Source: Rouxiella chamberiensis (lineage in GTDB: Bacteria > Pseudomonadota > Gammaproteobacteria > Enterobacterales > Enterobacteriaceae). From it: 64,000 bases of DNA. Location of the stretch: positions 4,154,001-4,218,000 of the forward strand of contig NZ_CP114058.1 of assembly GCF_026967475.1 (NCBI RefSeq), read 5' to 3'. Shown here piece by piece: positions 53,752-62,829 of this stretch (the stretch's first letter is position 1; each line of letters begins with the position of its first letter). Position numbers and translations under genes: made by a program. The notes beneath the pieces were generated by a model. It was not told where the DNA came from. It searched no databases and saw only the letters and a list, made by a program, of their open reading frames with translations.

Positions 53752-54540
53752 ATGGATTCTTTTGATTACACTGATAAAACGGCGCTGATTACGGGAGCAT
53801 CGTCGGGAATTGGCCTGGAGTTTGCCCATCAGCTCGCGGCACGCGGCGTTGCGTTGATCTTGATTGCCCGCTCCCGTGAAAAACTGAATGCGCTCGCCAC
53901 CGAGTTAACTCAAAAGCACGGTGTTGCCACTACGGTTATCGTGCAGGATTTAGCGCAGGCACAGGCGAATGCTGCCCTCGTTGCGCGGCTAAATGAATTG
54001 CGTCTGTCTCCCGATATCCTGATAAATAATGCCGGCTTTGCCACCTACGGATTTTTTGAGGCGCAATCTGTGGAACGCCAGAAAGAAGAGGTGCAGATCA
54101 ATTGCCTGGTTCCCGTCGAGCTGACTCATTCCCTATTGCCCGCCATGCTGACGCGCGGTTCCGGAGTGATTATTAACGTGGCGTCGACGGCGGCGATGCA
54201 GCCAGACCCTTACATGGCGATTTACGGCGCGAGCAAGGCATTTTTGCTTTCATTTTCGAATGCGCTTTGGGCCGAAAATCGGACGCGCGGTATTCGTGTC
54301 CTGGCCCTCTGTCCGGGGGCGACGGATACCGCCTTTTTTGAAGTGGTCAATGCCGAAGAAGCTTCGGTCGGAAAAAGAATGACGCCAAAAAGCGTGGTTT
54401 ATCAGGCTCTCCACGGCGTTGACAAGAATCGTCCTTCGCTGATTACCGGCTGCAGTAATTGGCTGCTGGGGCAATTATCACGCTTCCTGACCCGTCACCG
54501 CCTGCTGCTCGTCGCAGAGAAAATATTGCGGCCCAAATAA
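53752..54540 (+). CDS. Short-chain dehydrogenase/reductase
   Basis: A classical SDR of 262 residues: NAD(P)-binding TGASSGIG near residue 15, LINNAGFATYG, a catalytic Ser in NVASTAAMQ and the YGASK active site. The Arg pair after the glycine motif (IARSREKL) points to NADPH. The substrate cannot be told. The ATG at 53752 follows an AGGAAGAG site. It is divergent from the MerR regulator and probably under its control; MerR-SDR pairs are often linked to electrophile or aldehyde stress, which is inference here. Confidence 0.88.
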   Translation: MDSFDYTDKTALITGASSGIGLEFAHQLAARGVALILIARSREKLNALATELTQKHGVATTVIVQDLAQAQANAALVARLNELRLSPDILINNAGFATYGFFEAQSVERQKEEVQINCLVPVELTHSLLPAMLTRGSGVIINVASTAAMQPDPYMAIYGASKAFLLSFSNALWAENRTRGIRVLALCPGATDTAFFEVVNAEEASVGKRMTPKSVVYQALHGVDKNRPSLITGCSNWLLGQLSRFLTRHRLLLVAEKILRPK

Positions 54541-54561
54541 AGGCGTTAGCCCCAGCAGCCC

Positions 54562-54595
54562 AAAAAAAGCCTATTGATCATCACGATCAATAGGC
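54562..54595 (-). terminator. Terminator of yhbW
   Basis: GCCTATTGATC (54569-54579) pairs perfectly with GATCAATAGGC (54585-54595). The seven As at 54562-54568 become a T run on the minus strand, which points to yhbW; the SDR gene ends just ahead and may share it. Confidence 0.9.
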
Positions 54596-54633
54596 CCGAT
54601 TGAGTAGTCCTGCCAAAAATGCAGACTAAAAAA

Positions 54634-55671
54634 TTAGTCGAGGCGCGGGGTTTTAAATACTTCGCCCTGAAGCTCGGACACAATTTCGAACGAGCGCAGA
54701 CGCGCGGCATGGTCGAAAATTTGTCCGTTAATCATCAACTCGTCGGCATCGGTTTCTCGCAGAATCGACTGCAATCCCTGACGAATGCTCTCTTTATTGC
54801 CGACCACGGACATTCTCAAGGCCTGGTCAACGCCGAAACGCTCCTGCGCTGACCACAGGCTCTCGATGTTGTCGACAGGCGCAGGCAGTTTGCCCGGATT
54901 CCCGCGACGCAGATTGATAAACTGCTGCTGATTCGAGGTGAACATCCGGCGCGCTTCTTCGTCGGTGTCGGCGGCAATCGCGTTGACACAGACCATGGCA
55001 TGCGGCTTCTCGAGCTGTGCGGAAGGCTGGAATTTGCTACGATAGATAGCCAGCGCCTGGTAGAGCATATCCGGCGCGAAGTGCGAGGCGAAGGCAAACG
55101 GCAGACCCAGCGCTGCGGCGAGTTGCGCACTGTAAAGACTCGAGCCCAGCAACCAGATGGGCACGTGTAGACCTTGCCCCGGAACGGCCTGCACCGCCTG
55201 ACCGGTCTGTACCTCGCCAAAGTAGTGCTGGAGTTCCTGCACATCCTGCGGGAAATTATCAATCTCACCGGACATATTACGGCGCAGCGCAATCATGGTG
55301 CGCTGATCGGTGCCCGGCGCGCGGCCCAGTCCCAGGTCGATACGATCGGGATAAAGCGTGGCCAGCGTACCAAACTGTTCAGCGATAACCAGCGGAGAAT
55401 GGTTTGGCAGCATCACGCCGCCCGAACCGAGTCGAATCGTTTTGGTCCCCGATGCAATAAAGCCGATGAGTACAGAGGTTGCCGCACTGGCTATCCCGGT
55501 CATATTGTGATGCTCGGCCAGCCAATAGCGCTGGTAACCCCACTTTTCGGCGTGCTGCGCCAGATCCAGCGAGCACTGAAAGGCATTGGCCGGATTTTTG
55601 CCCTGTGGAACCGGCGCGAGATCGAGTACAGAGAAAGGGACAGGAATGTTTTTAGCGTTCGCTTCAGACAT
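54634..55671 (-). CDS. yhbW: Luciferase-like monooxygenase YhbW
   Basis: YhbW belongs to the bacterial luciferase-like flavin-dependent monooxygenase family; its substrate is unknown. The 345-residue product has the N-terminal [19 protein letters not shown] segment typical of the YhbW/MsnO8-type subgroup, the [10 protein letters not shown] motif, [20 protein letters not shown] and the [11 protein letters not shown] flavin-site segment. ATG at 55671 is used, with GAGG upstream on the minus strand. In E. coli it lies between mtr and the ubi genes; here the MerR/SDR pair and an exporter operon flank it. Confidence 0.92.
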   Translation of the reverse strand: MSEANAKNIPVPFSVLDLAPVPQGKNPANAFQCSLDLAQHAEKWGYQRYWLAEHHNMTGIASAATSVLIGFIASGTKTIRLGSGGVMLPNHSPLVIAEQFGTLATLYPDRIDLGLGRAPGTDQRTMIALRRNMSGEIDNFPQDVQELQHYFGEVQTGQAVQAVPGQGLHVPIWLLGSSLYSAQLAAALGLPFAFASHFAPDMLYQALAIYRSKFQPSAQLEKPHAMVCVNAIAADTDEEARRMFTSNQQQFINLRRGNPGKLPAPVDNIESLWSAQERFGVDQALRMSVVGNKESIRQGLQSILRETDADELMINGQIFDHAARLRSFEIVSELQGEVFKTPRLD

Positions 55672-55892
55672 AATAATTTCCACCTCGTAGACTCTGGCGA
55701 AAGTTAAATCTTTGCCAGCTAATGATAAAAACCAGTATTCACCATTTCCTGCACACTGAATACGCTATTTGAGCGGTATTCACGACGTTTGCCGCTGTTC
55801 AAGAAGTAACTCAACACAATTCAATACCTTATAAACCACCACATTATGTGCTTAAATTACTCTCATTAAATAAAAAAGAAGGTAAGGGTTCG

Positions 55893-56870
55893 ATGAACAA
55901 AAAGGTCTTATTCACGCTGCTGTTGGTCGCAGTGGTGATTTCTCTTGCCGTCCTGTTTCGAGCCAGCAATCAGTCTTTGTTATTGCAGGGTGAAGTCGAT
56001 GCACCGGAAGTTATCGTGGCCTCCAAGGCCAAAGGGCGAATTGTCGAACGTCATGTGCGCCGAGGCGATGACGTCAAGGCAGGTCAACTGCTGATAACCC
56101 TCGACAGTCCCGAGTTGATGGCGCAGTTGCGTTCATTGCAGGCGTCACGCGATCAGGCCAGGGCACAACTGGACCTGTCCTTGAACGGCACGCGCGAAGA
56201 GAGCATCCGCAACCTCAAGGCGGCACTGGCGCAGGCGCAGGCCACCTACGTCAATGCCCGCGACCTTTATAACCGCAATGCCCGTATCGCCGCGAAAGGC
56301 TACATTGCCCAGTCTGATCTCGAAGACTCCCGCGAATCGCGCGACAGCGCCTATCAGCAGGTGCAGGCTGCCAAGGCCAATCTTGATGAAGGGGTAAATG
56401 GCGACAGGATCGAGCAGCGGGATGTTTACGCTGCCGAGTTACGTGCCGCCGAAGAAAATCTGCTGGAGATCAAGGCGCAAACCGATGACCTGCAAGTCAA
56501 AGCGCCGGTCGACGGCGAAGTCGGTCCGATTCCGACCGAAGTCGGCGAGCTTGAAAGCGCCGAAAGCCCGCTGCTGACACTGGTTCGGCTGCCGCAGGCC
56601 TATTTCGTCTTCAATCTGCGCGAAGATATTCTGGCCGGCATCCGCAAGGGCGATAAAATTCAGCTGCGCGTGCCGGGAATTGGCAATCGCAGGGTGGAAG
56701 CCGAAGTGCGCTATATCGCGCCGCTGGGGGATTACGCTACCAAACGTGCGACACGCGCCACCGGAGATTTCGACCTCAAAACCTTCGAGGTACGCCTGTA
56801 TCCGCTGCAACCCGTTGAAGGACTTCGTCAGGGCATGAGCGCGCTGTGGCAGTGGAAAGCAGCCCACTAA
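55893..56870 (+). CDS. HlyD-family membrane fusion protein
   Basis: A periplasmic adaptor subunit of 325 residues with one N-terminal membrane helix (about residues 5-22), a barrel-sandwich (lipoyl) half (GEVDAPEVIVASKAKGRIVE, GDDVKAGQLLITLDSPEL), a coiled-coil hairpin (about 75-190) with GYIAQSDLEDSRESRDSAYQQV, then the second lipoyl half (VKAPVDGEVGPIP) and a beta-barrel. ATG at 55893 is preceded by GGTAAGGG; an earlier start would add 15 residues. It overlaps the following permease gene by one base. It resembles E. coli YhiI/YbhG-type adaptors of ABC-type exporters. Confidence 0.92.
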   Translation: MNKKVLFTLLLVAVVISLAVLFRASNQSLLLQGEVDAPEVIVASKAKGRIVERHVRRGDDVKAGQLLITLDSPELMAQLRSLQASRDQARAQLDLSLNGTREESIRNLKAALAQAQATYVNARDLYNRNARIAAKGYIAQSDLEDSRESRDSAYQQVQAAKANLDEGVNGDRIEQRDVYAAELRAAEENLLEIKAQTDDLQVKAPVDGEVGPIPTEVGELESAESPLLTLVRLPQAYFVFNLREDILAGIRKGDKIQLRVPGIGNRRVEAEVRYIAPLGDYATKRATRATGDFDLKTFEVRLYPLQPVEGLRQGMSALWQWKAAH

Positions 56871-58030
56871 TGGCGCAGGCAACCCATCGCATAAAAGCCG
56901 CATGGCGCTGTTTTGGTCGCGCGTTCACCGCCGAGGCCAATACCGCCTTTCGGCGTCCGGTTATCCACTGGCTCTGCTGGTGTTTTCCGCTGATTCTGTT
57001 TGCGCTGATTGCGAGCAACTTCTCCGAAGGCACCTTGCTTGACCTGCCCGTGTCGGTCGTCGATAACGACCACAGCAAGCTGTCGCAGGAGATAACACGC
57101 AAACTCGACGCCGGTTCCCACGCGCACGTCGTTGCCTACGAAGGCGGGCTGCAGGAGGCGGAATACCGCCTGCGCACCGCCGAAGATTACGCGCTGCTCT
57201 ACATTCCGCCGCGCTTCGAAGCCGATGTACTGGCAGGCCGTCAGCCGAGCGTGGTGCTTTACTACAATGCGCTGTTTTACGGGGCAGGGCTTTATTCGAC
57301 GCAGGATTTCAGCGGTCTGATTACCGAGCTAAACAGCAGCTATCGCAGCATTATTGCTACCGAAATCGGTAAAACCGTGCCGTCGCTGGCCAGCGTCGAT
57401 CTCTCCTATGGCAGCCTGTTCAACGCCAGCGGCAGCTATATTTACTATCAGCAGTTTGCGGCCACCATTCACCTGCTGCAACTCTTTACCGTGACGTGCA
57501 TGATTTACGTGATGGCCCGCAGCCAGTCGTTGCTTGCGTCGCCGTCTTTCACCTTCGCGCTGCTCGGCAAGCTTGCACCTTATACGCTCTGTTTCACCAC
57601 GCTGTTGATGGTGGAGATTGCGCTGCTGGTCGGCGTGTTCGATGCGCGGGTGAGTGGCAATCCGCTGGACATGCTGATTATCGCCTTCTTTTATGTGATT
57701 TCCGCGCAGAGTCTTGGCTTGCTGCTGTTTACCTTTACCAGCACCACGATTACGGCCTACACGCTGATGGCGACCTTTGTGGGACTGGCGCTGACCTTTT
57801 CCGGCATGGCGGTGCCTGAACTGTCGATGTCACTGCCCGCGAAGATTATCTCCGAAATAGAACCGCTGACCCACGCGCTGAACGCCATGTTCGACGTCTT
57901 TCTGCGTCAGGTGCCGAGCACCCGAATCCTGAGTGTGTGCGCCGTCTTGCTGGTGTATCCGCTGGTTACCGGTCTGCTGGTGCACCGCAAACTGTACCTG
58001 CGTCTCAAGAAACAGGAGCCGGGCAAATGA
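56870..58030 (+). CDS. ABC-2 type exporter permease (first of two)
   Basis: A 386-residue inner-membrane protein of the ABC-2 permease (YhhJ/YbhS/YbhR) group. One N-terminal helix (HWLCWCFPLILFALIASNF) is followed by a large periplasmic domain (LPVSVVDNDHSKLSQEITRKL), then about five membrane helices from residue 205 on. ATG at 56870 overlaps the stop of the adaptor gene, and its own end overlaps the next gene by four bases (ATGA), so the three are coupled. No nucleotide-binding motifs are present in it. Confidence 0.9.
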   Translation: MAQATHRIKAAWRCFGRAFTAEANTAFRRPVIHWLCWCFPLILFALIASNFSEGTLLDLPVSVVDNDHSKLSQEITRKLDAGSHAHVVAYEGGLQEAEYRLRTAEDYALLYIPPRFEADVLAGRQPSVVLYYNALFYGAGLYSTQDFSGLITELNSSYRSIIATEIGKTVPSLASVDLSYGSLFNASGSYIYYQQFAATIHLLQLFTVTCMIYVMARSQSLLASPSFTFALLGKLAPYTLCFTTLLMVEIALLVGVFDARVSGNPLDMLIIAFFYVISAQSLGLLLFTFTSTTITAYTLMATFVGLALTFSGMAVPELSMSLPAKIISEIEPLTHALNAMFDVFLRQVPSTRILSVCAVLLVYPLVTGLLVHRKLYLRLKKQEPGK

Positions 58031-59196
58031 AGCGTGGAGAAGCGTTCTCAATCTACTGGCACACCTTTGCCCACTCCCTGTACGGCATGCTGGAAAAGCC
58101 GATGTGGATGATGCTGCTGATTTCGCTGTGTCTGATGAGCACCGTGTATGCGCACCGCACCGTCTGGGATCTGCCCGTCGCGGTGGTCGATCAGGACCAC
58201 AGCAGCGCCAGCCGTATGCTGACGCGCGACCTCGATGCCACGTCCAAGGTTGAAACGGTCAGTTACGACAGTATTCCCGAAGCGCGGCGCGATTTGGGTC
58301 TGCGCAAGCTCTTTGCCGTAGTTATTATGCCGGTCGACCTTGAAAAGAAGATTCTGGCGGGCGAAGACATTGTCATTCCGGTGTATGGCGATGCCACCAA
58401 CCGGCTGGCCAATGGTCAGATTCAGCAGGACGTGCTGGCGGCCTATCAGAGTCTGCTGTCGCAATACAACACGCAGTTGCTGCTGCAAAACGGGTTTAGT
58501 ACGCGTCAGGCCAGCGTACTGCTCACGCCCATCGTTGGACAAACGCTGGATCTGTTTAACCCCGGCATCAGTTTTGCGGCCATTATTTTCCCCGGTCTGC
58601 TGGTAATGCTGTTGCAGCACTCCCTGCTGATAGCCAGCGTGCGGGTCAATATCACCCTGAAAAATACGCCGGACGGCAAGGCTTCGCTGCCCGCATTCTT
58701 CGGCGCGCTTTCGGCGCTGGTGCCTATCTGGCTGTTTCTTTCCATCGTATTGTTCGTGCTGTGGCCGTGGTTGCTGGGTTATCGGCAGACGGCCAGTATT
58801 CCCGAAATCATCCTGCTGACCTTCCCGTTTGTGCTGGCGGTCATGGGATTGGGTAAGTTTGTGACCGAATGTCTGCGTAGCGTCGAAATGATTTATCTGA
58901 CGCTGTCCTTTGTCACCATGCCGGTGTTCTATCTTTCCGGCACTATCTGGCCGAGACAGGCGATGCCCGACTGGGTATATGGTGTGTCGTCAATGCTGCC
59001 GTCAACCTGGGCGACCAAGGCCATTGCGGGCGTAAACCAGATGGGACTGGCATTTAGCGAGGTGGGCAGCGATATCATGAAGCTGCTGCTACTGTGCGTG
59101 CTGTATACCGCACTGGGCATCGGGCTGGGTATTCTGCGCGACAGCGGCCGCCTGCGCACTCTGCTGCACCGCAAGAAGCCGTTGAAGAACGATTGA
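58027..59196 (+). CDS. ABC-2 type exporter permease (second of two)
   Basis: A 389-residue paralogue of the previous protein with the same layout: N-terminal helix (MWMMLLISLCLMSTVYA), periplasmic domain starting LPVAVVDQDHSSASRML, and about five C-terminal helices with the segment MPVFYLSGTIWPRQAMPDWV, typical of ABC-2 permeases. It ends the operon. No ATP-binding subunit is encoded before, within or after these three genes, so the pair would need an ATPase from elsewhere, or uses another energy source. The cargo is unknown. Confidence 0.9.
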   Translation: MKRGEAFSIYWHTFAHSLYGMLEKPMWMMLLISLCLMSTVYAHRTVWDLPVAVVDQDHSSASRMLTRDLDATSKVETVSYDSIPEARRDLGLRKLFAVVIMPVDLEKKILAGEDIVIPVYGDATNRLANGQIQQDVLAAYQSLLSQYNTQLLLQNGFSTRQASVLLTPIVGQTLDLFNPGISFAAIIFPGLLVMLLQHSLLIASVRVNITLKNTPDGKASLPAFFGALSALVPIWLFLSIVLFVLWPWLLGYRQTASIPEIILLTFPFVLAVMGLGKFVTECLRSVEMIYLTLSFVTMPVFYLSGTIWPRQAMPDWVYGVSSMLPSTWATKAIAGVNQMGLAFSEVGSDIMKLLLLCVLYTALGIGLGILRDSGRLRTLLHRKKPLKND

Positions 59197-59199
59197 TGA

Positions 59200-59228
59200 C
59201 CTCGCCTGACGAGCAACGTCAGGCGAGG
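59200..59228. terminator. Hairpin between the exporter operon and ubiV
   Basis: CCTCGCCTGACG (59200-59211) pairs perfectly with CGTCAGGCGAGG (59217-59228) over a five-base loop. It fills the space between two convergent genes and touches the ubiV stop. There is no T run in either direction. Confidence 0.75.
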
Positions 59229-60107
59229 CTACTCATGCAATGTCATCCCCGCAATATTCTGCCAGTAGCCGTTGCAATGCTCGGCGGCATTTATCGGCAG
59301 CGGATTCAGCCCCTTTTCATTGGCGCGGAAATCCGCCACCACGTTGAGCGTTGCCACGTTCTGCGGCGAAAGCCGCACGATGTCTACCCATTCCTGCATC
59401 ATGAGCAGATCATTGCCAAGGTTATAGCAGGCCGCGCTCTGAGTCTGAATGCCGTTGAGCACGAAGAGCGGCTGGTTCTCCTGTGACAACACCTGTCGGC
59501 CCTGCGGATAACGAATGCAGCAGTTTTCGCACTCATCCTTGGCGCGATTTTCGGCCCGTGCCGTAAAACAGCGCGCCGAGTAGGCGAGCGGAAGGTGACC
59601 ATAGGCCAGCACTTCAACCTCGAACAGCCCCCGAATGCCCAGCGTTTGACACTGCGTCAGGAGCTTGACCAGCCAGTCGCGGGAAAGCTCGACCGGCATG
59701 CACCACCGCATCATTCCCTGACGCTGCAAGATTTTCAACGTCGCCGCGTTATAGCAATTGAGGGCATGACCCGCCACAAAAGGCAGCCCGCGTTCGACCG
59801 CCATATTTACGGTTCCAAAATCGTTGGCCTCCAGTAAAAACTCGCCGTTGTCGACATAGCGCTTGATTTCGTTCAGCTCGGAAGGCGCTTGCAGCAGCGC
59901 AAGGGTTGACATGACAACCTGCTTGCCGCTGGCGCCAATCTGCCTGCCCAGCGCGAGCCAGTCGCCAACTTTCATCTCCCGCCGTTTGCTGCAAACATTT
60001 TCGCCGAGGTAAATAATCTCGGCCTCGCTTGCGATAGCTTGCTGATAAAACGCCTCGATATCTGTTTTCGGCCAGTGATAAAGCAGCGCTCCTAATGAGT
60101 ATTTCAT
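59229..60107 (-). CDS. ubiV: O2-independent ubiquinone hydroxylase subunit UbiV
   Basis: UbiV (YhbV) and UbiU form a [4Fe-4S] complex that hydroxylates the ubiquinone ring without oxygen. The 292-residue product belongs to the U32 peptidase-like family. The cluster cysteines of E. coli UbiV are conserved at the same positions: C39, C180, C193 and C197 (ENVCSKRREM, SARCFTAR, DECENCCIRYP). It follows ubiU after 13 bases, so the two are an operon, divergent from ubiT. This function provides quinone under anaerobic conditions. Confidence 0.95.
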   Translation of the reverse strand: MKYSLGALLYHWPKTDIEAFYQQAIASEAEIIYLGENVCSKRREMKVGDWLALGRQIGASGKQVVMSTLALLQAPSELNEIKRYVDNGEFLLEANDFGTVNMAVERGLPFVAGHALNCYNAATLKILQRQGMMRWCMPVELSRDWLVKLLTQCQTLGIRGLFEVEVLAYGHLPLAYSARCFTARAENRAKDECENCCIRYPQGRQVLSQENQPLFVLNGIQTQSAACYNLGNDLLMMQEWVDIVRLSPQNVATLNVVADFRANEKGLNPLPINAAEHCNGYWQNIAGMTLHE

Positions 60108-60120
60108 GATTTTTCCTTAA

Positions 60121-61116
60121 TCACTGCCATTCACGGTGATAGGCGCCGAGTGTGGTCTGCGCGCCTTCAGACAGCTCATCGAGCGCCTTTTCCCAGCTTT
60201 GTTCCCTGATAAATTCCTGAGGATTTCGCTGGCAGCGGTCAATGGCGGCGCGCCAGACGCGGGTGACCTGGCTGACATACGCCGGGCTGCGCTGGCGGCC
60301 TTCGATTTTCACCGACACGATATTGGCGGCGAACAGTTCGGGCAGCAGCGACAGAGTATTCAGGCTGGTGGGCTCTTCGAGCGTGTGATAGCGAACGTCG
60401 TCGACGCGATAACGTCCTTTGCACAAAGTGGGATAACCGGCGTTCTCGCCGGGTTCATAGCGGTCAATCAGCACGTCGTTGAGCCGCGCTTCCATACCCT
60501 GCGGCGTTTGCTGCCAGCGAACGAAACGGGCAGGCGAACAGGCACCCGCCGTGTTGGGAGATTCGCCGGTCAGGTAGGATGAGAGGTAGCAACGCCCCTC
60601 GGCCATGATGCACAGACTGCCAAAGGCAAACACCTCAAGCGGGACCGGACTCACGCGGGAAAGCTGCCGCACCTGATGCATCGACAGTACGCGCGGCAGT
60701 ACCACGCGGGCAATATCAAAATTGTTTTTATAAAATCGTATCGCCTGTTCGTTGGTCGCTGACGCCTGCACAGACAGATGGCGTTCAACCTGTGGATAGC
60801 GCGTGGCGGCATACTCAAGCATCGCCAGGTCGGCGAGAATAAGCGCATCGGCTCCCAGCTGTGCCGCCATATCCACCGCCCGTTCCCAGCGCTCAAAGCC
60901 GTCGGGATGAGCAAAGGTATTAACGGCAATATGCAGTTTGCGACGCCGACGATGCACATAGTCAGCGGCCTCGCGCAGTTTTTTCTCGGTGAAATTAAGC
61001 CCTGCAAAATGGCGGGCATTGGTGTCATCCTTCAAACCGATATACACCGCATCCGCGCCTTCATCTATTGCCGCTTTCAACGCAGGCAGATTGCCTGCGG
61101 GGCAAAGTAGCTCCAT
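60121..61116 (-). CDS. ubiU: O2-independent ubiquinone hydroxylase subunit UbiU
   Basis: UbiU (YhbU) is the partner of UbiV in anaerobic ubiquinone hydroxylation; it carries a U32-type fold and a [4Fe-4S] cluster. The 331-residue product starts MELLCPAGNLPALKAAIDEGADAVYIG, and the cluster ligands of E. coli are conserved in place: C169 and C176 (FGSLCIMAEGRCYLSS), C193 (GACSPARFVR) and C232 (LCKGRY). It is the first gene of ubiUV and is divergent from ubiT. Confidence 0.96.
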   Translation of the reverse strand: MELLCPAGNLPALKAAIDEGADAVYIGLKDDTNARHFAGLNFTEKKLREAADYVHRRRRKLHIAVNTFAHPDGFERWERAVDMAAQLGADALILADLAMLEYAATRYPQVERHLSVQASATNEQAIRFYKNNFDIARVVLPRVLSMHQVRQLSRVSPVPLEVFAFGSLCIMAEGRCYLSSYLTGESPNTAGACSPARFVRWQQTPQGMEARLNDVLIDRYEPGENAGYPTLCKGRYRVDDVRYHTLEEPTSLNTLSLLPELFAANIVSVKIEGRQRSPAYVSQVTRVWRAAIDRCQRNPQEFIREQSWEKALDELSEGAQTTLGAYHREWQ

Positions 61117-61395
61117 CGTCGCCTCCGGGGTTTCGTTAAGGGACCGCCGTCAACAACGGCCGGTATCGGGGGTTATCTTAGAGAAGGTAGGCGGCCAATA
61201 TTTTGATTTGCGGCAGTTTACGGGGAGTTTGGCGCAGGCAAAGAAAGGCAGAGGTTGTGCGCGGATTATTTCTGGTGCACTATTTTTATATGACAATATT
61301 GATTTGGGCGACGGTACGAAACTGTCGATATGGCAAAATAGGCCGTCCCCGCATCACGATTGTGCATAGCGGCGTTAGCTTAAGGAGAAGTGCCA

Positions 61396-61929
61396 GTGTT
61401 GCAAAAACGATGTGTACAATTGCGTGCACAATGGGTGCATCAAGGACCGTCACTGCTCAAGGTTCCAGCGAAATTCATTCCTTTTGCTCTCAAGCGCAAA
61501 GTGCTGGAACAGCTGCTTGGCTGGCAATTTCAGGAGGCCCTCGACGAGGGTGAACTCGATTTTCTGAACCATCGCTGGCTGCGCATCGAGATAACCGATC
61601 TCGACCTGCAATGGCTGATGACGCTCGAAAACGGCAAGCTTCGGGTATGCCGACACGGCGAGGCCGATGTCAGCTTCAGCGGTAATGCCAACGACCTGAT
61701 TCTGGTCGCCGCCCGAAGAGAAGATCCTGATACGCTGTTTTTCCAACGGCGTTTACGTATTGAAGGAGATACTGAATTGGGCCTGAATGTAAAAAACCTG
61801 ATGGACTCCATCGAGCTCGACAGCATGCCTGCTTTACTGCGCCACGCGCTCGACCACCTGGCGGCTTTTGTAGAAGCCGGACGACAAGAGGACGGCGAGT
61901 TATTCTCACCGGCAGTATCACCATGTTAA
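61396..61929 (+). CDS. ubiT: Anaerobic ubiquinone accessory factor UbiT
   Basis: UbiT (YhbT) has an SCP2 lipid-binding domain and organises the anaerobic ubiquinone pathway by binding its intermediates. The 177-residue product shares PSLLKVPAKFIPFALKRKVLEQLLGWQF and DPDTLFFQRRLRIEGDTELGL-type segments with E. coli UbiT, with the SCP2 core in LENGKLRVCRHGEADVSFSG. GTG at 61396 is chosen because AAGGAG lies eight bases upstream; the GTG at 61390 is too close to that site. It overlaps yhbS by seven bases. Confidence 0.94.
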   Translation: MLQKRCVQLRAQWVHQGPSLLKVPAKFIPFALKRKVLEQLLGWQFQEALDEGELDFLNHRWLRIEITDLDLQWLMTLENGKLRVCRHGEADVSFSGNANDLILVAARREDPDTLFFQRRLRIEGDTELGLNVKNLMDSIELDSMPALLRHALDHLAAFVEAGRQEDGELFSPAVSPC

Positions 61930-62426
61930 TTAGAGTTGAAATTCCAGTGGATGCCGCAGGCATCGACAAGTTGCTGCGCGACGCCTTCGGGCGGGATGTC
62001 GAAGCCGATCTGGTTCAGCGTCTGCGTGAAGACGGCCTGATGACCCTGGGCATCGTCGCGACCGATGACGAGGGCGGCGTTGTCGGATATGCCGCCTTTA
62101 CGCCCGTGGACGTGCACGGCGAAGATCGCCAGTGGGTTGCGCTCGGGCCTATGGCCGTAGACGCTTCGCAGCGCCGTCAGGGAATCGGCGAAAAGCTGAT
62201 TTACGAGGGGCTTGATGCCCTGAACGAGTTTGGCTATGCCGCCGTTGTGGTGCTGGGTTCACCGGACTACTACGGTCGCTTTGGCTTCAAGCCCGCCGCC
62301 GATTACCAGCTCCACTGCCGCTGGCCTGACTCCGAAAAATCTTTCCAGCTGTATGTTCTGGCCGACAACGCGCTTGAAGGCGCGAACGGACAGGTGGAAT
62401 ACCCTCCACATTTTAATCACATTTAA
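61923..62426 (+). CDS. yhbS: GNAT-family N-acetyltransferase YhbS
   Basis: YhbS is a GCN5-related acetyltransferase of 167 residues, the E. coli length; its substrate is not established (lysine acetylation has been reported). The acetyl-CoA loop is ASQRRQGIGEKLIYEGLDAL (R-x-x-G-I-G), preceded by LGPMAVD and followed by VVLGSPDYYGRFGFKPA. It overlaps ubiT by seven bases and is co-transcribed with it. Confidence 0.94.
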   Translation: MLIRVEIPVDAAGIDKLLRDAFGRDVEADLVQRLREDGLMTLGIVATDDEGGVVGYAAFTPVDVHGEDRQWVALGPMAVDASQRRQGIGEKLIYEGLDALNEFGYAAVVVLGSPDYYGRFGFKPAADYQLHCRWPDSEKSFQLYVLADNALEGANGQVEYPPHFNHI

Positions 62427-62444
62427 GCGCTACGCTGTATGTGT

Positions 62445-62476
62445 TAATAGGCCAATATTTTACCGTTGGCCTATTA
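62445..62476 (+). terminator. Terminator of ubiT-yhbS
   Basis: TAATAGGCCAA (62445-62455) pairs perfectly with TTGGCCTATTA (62466-62476) over ten bases, 19 bases after the yhbS stop. The following T run is short. Confidence 0.8.
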
Positions 62477-62829
62477 TTCTCCTTCCAGGTTTGCATAACG
62501 TGCTTATTCTCGAAAATGACCTTAATTGCTAAAAAATAACCGATACTTTTTTGTATTCGATAAATCTTGTGCAATGAAAATTATTAATCACCTTAAAATC
62601 ATAGAGTTGTGGTAATTTTCACGTCGTTTGATTACTTTTAGAAGTGCAGTCCAAAATAACAGCACAAATTGGTAAATTGACGATATTTAAATCATCGCTT
62701 GTGCGCTTAGTGCTGTTCTTATAATAAAATGCCGTTTGCCTGTAAAATATCAAATATGGGTCACAGAATATTGCCTGTTGTGGAATATTATAAGCGCCAC
62801 TGAACTTTAAGAATTATAAGGAATCTAAA
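62477..62829 (+). other. AT-rich regulatory region upstream of the porin gene
   Basis: About 350 AT-rich bases with no gene. It contains a candidate CRP site (62608-62623) and the AAGGAA ribosome-binding site (62818-62823) of the porin. Several TATAAT-like tracts are present (for example TATAATAAAAT near 62719), but a promoter was not fixed. Confidence 0.5.
62608..62623 (+). promoter_or_regulatory. Candidate CRP-binding site upstream of the porin
   Basis: TGTGG-TAATTT-TCACG (62608-62623) matches the TGTGA-N6-TCACA CRP core at eight of ten positions, about 205 bases before the porin start. CRP control would suit a sugar porin. Confidence 0.5.

Noticed and set aside
55840..55892. Upstream ATG at 55848 for the HlyD-family gene
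   Set aside because: The added residues precede a normal membrane anchor, and the ATG at 55893 has its own ribosome-binding site.
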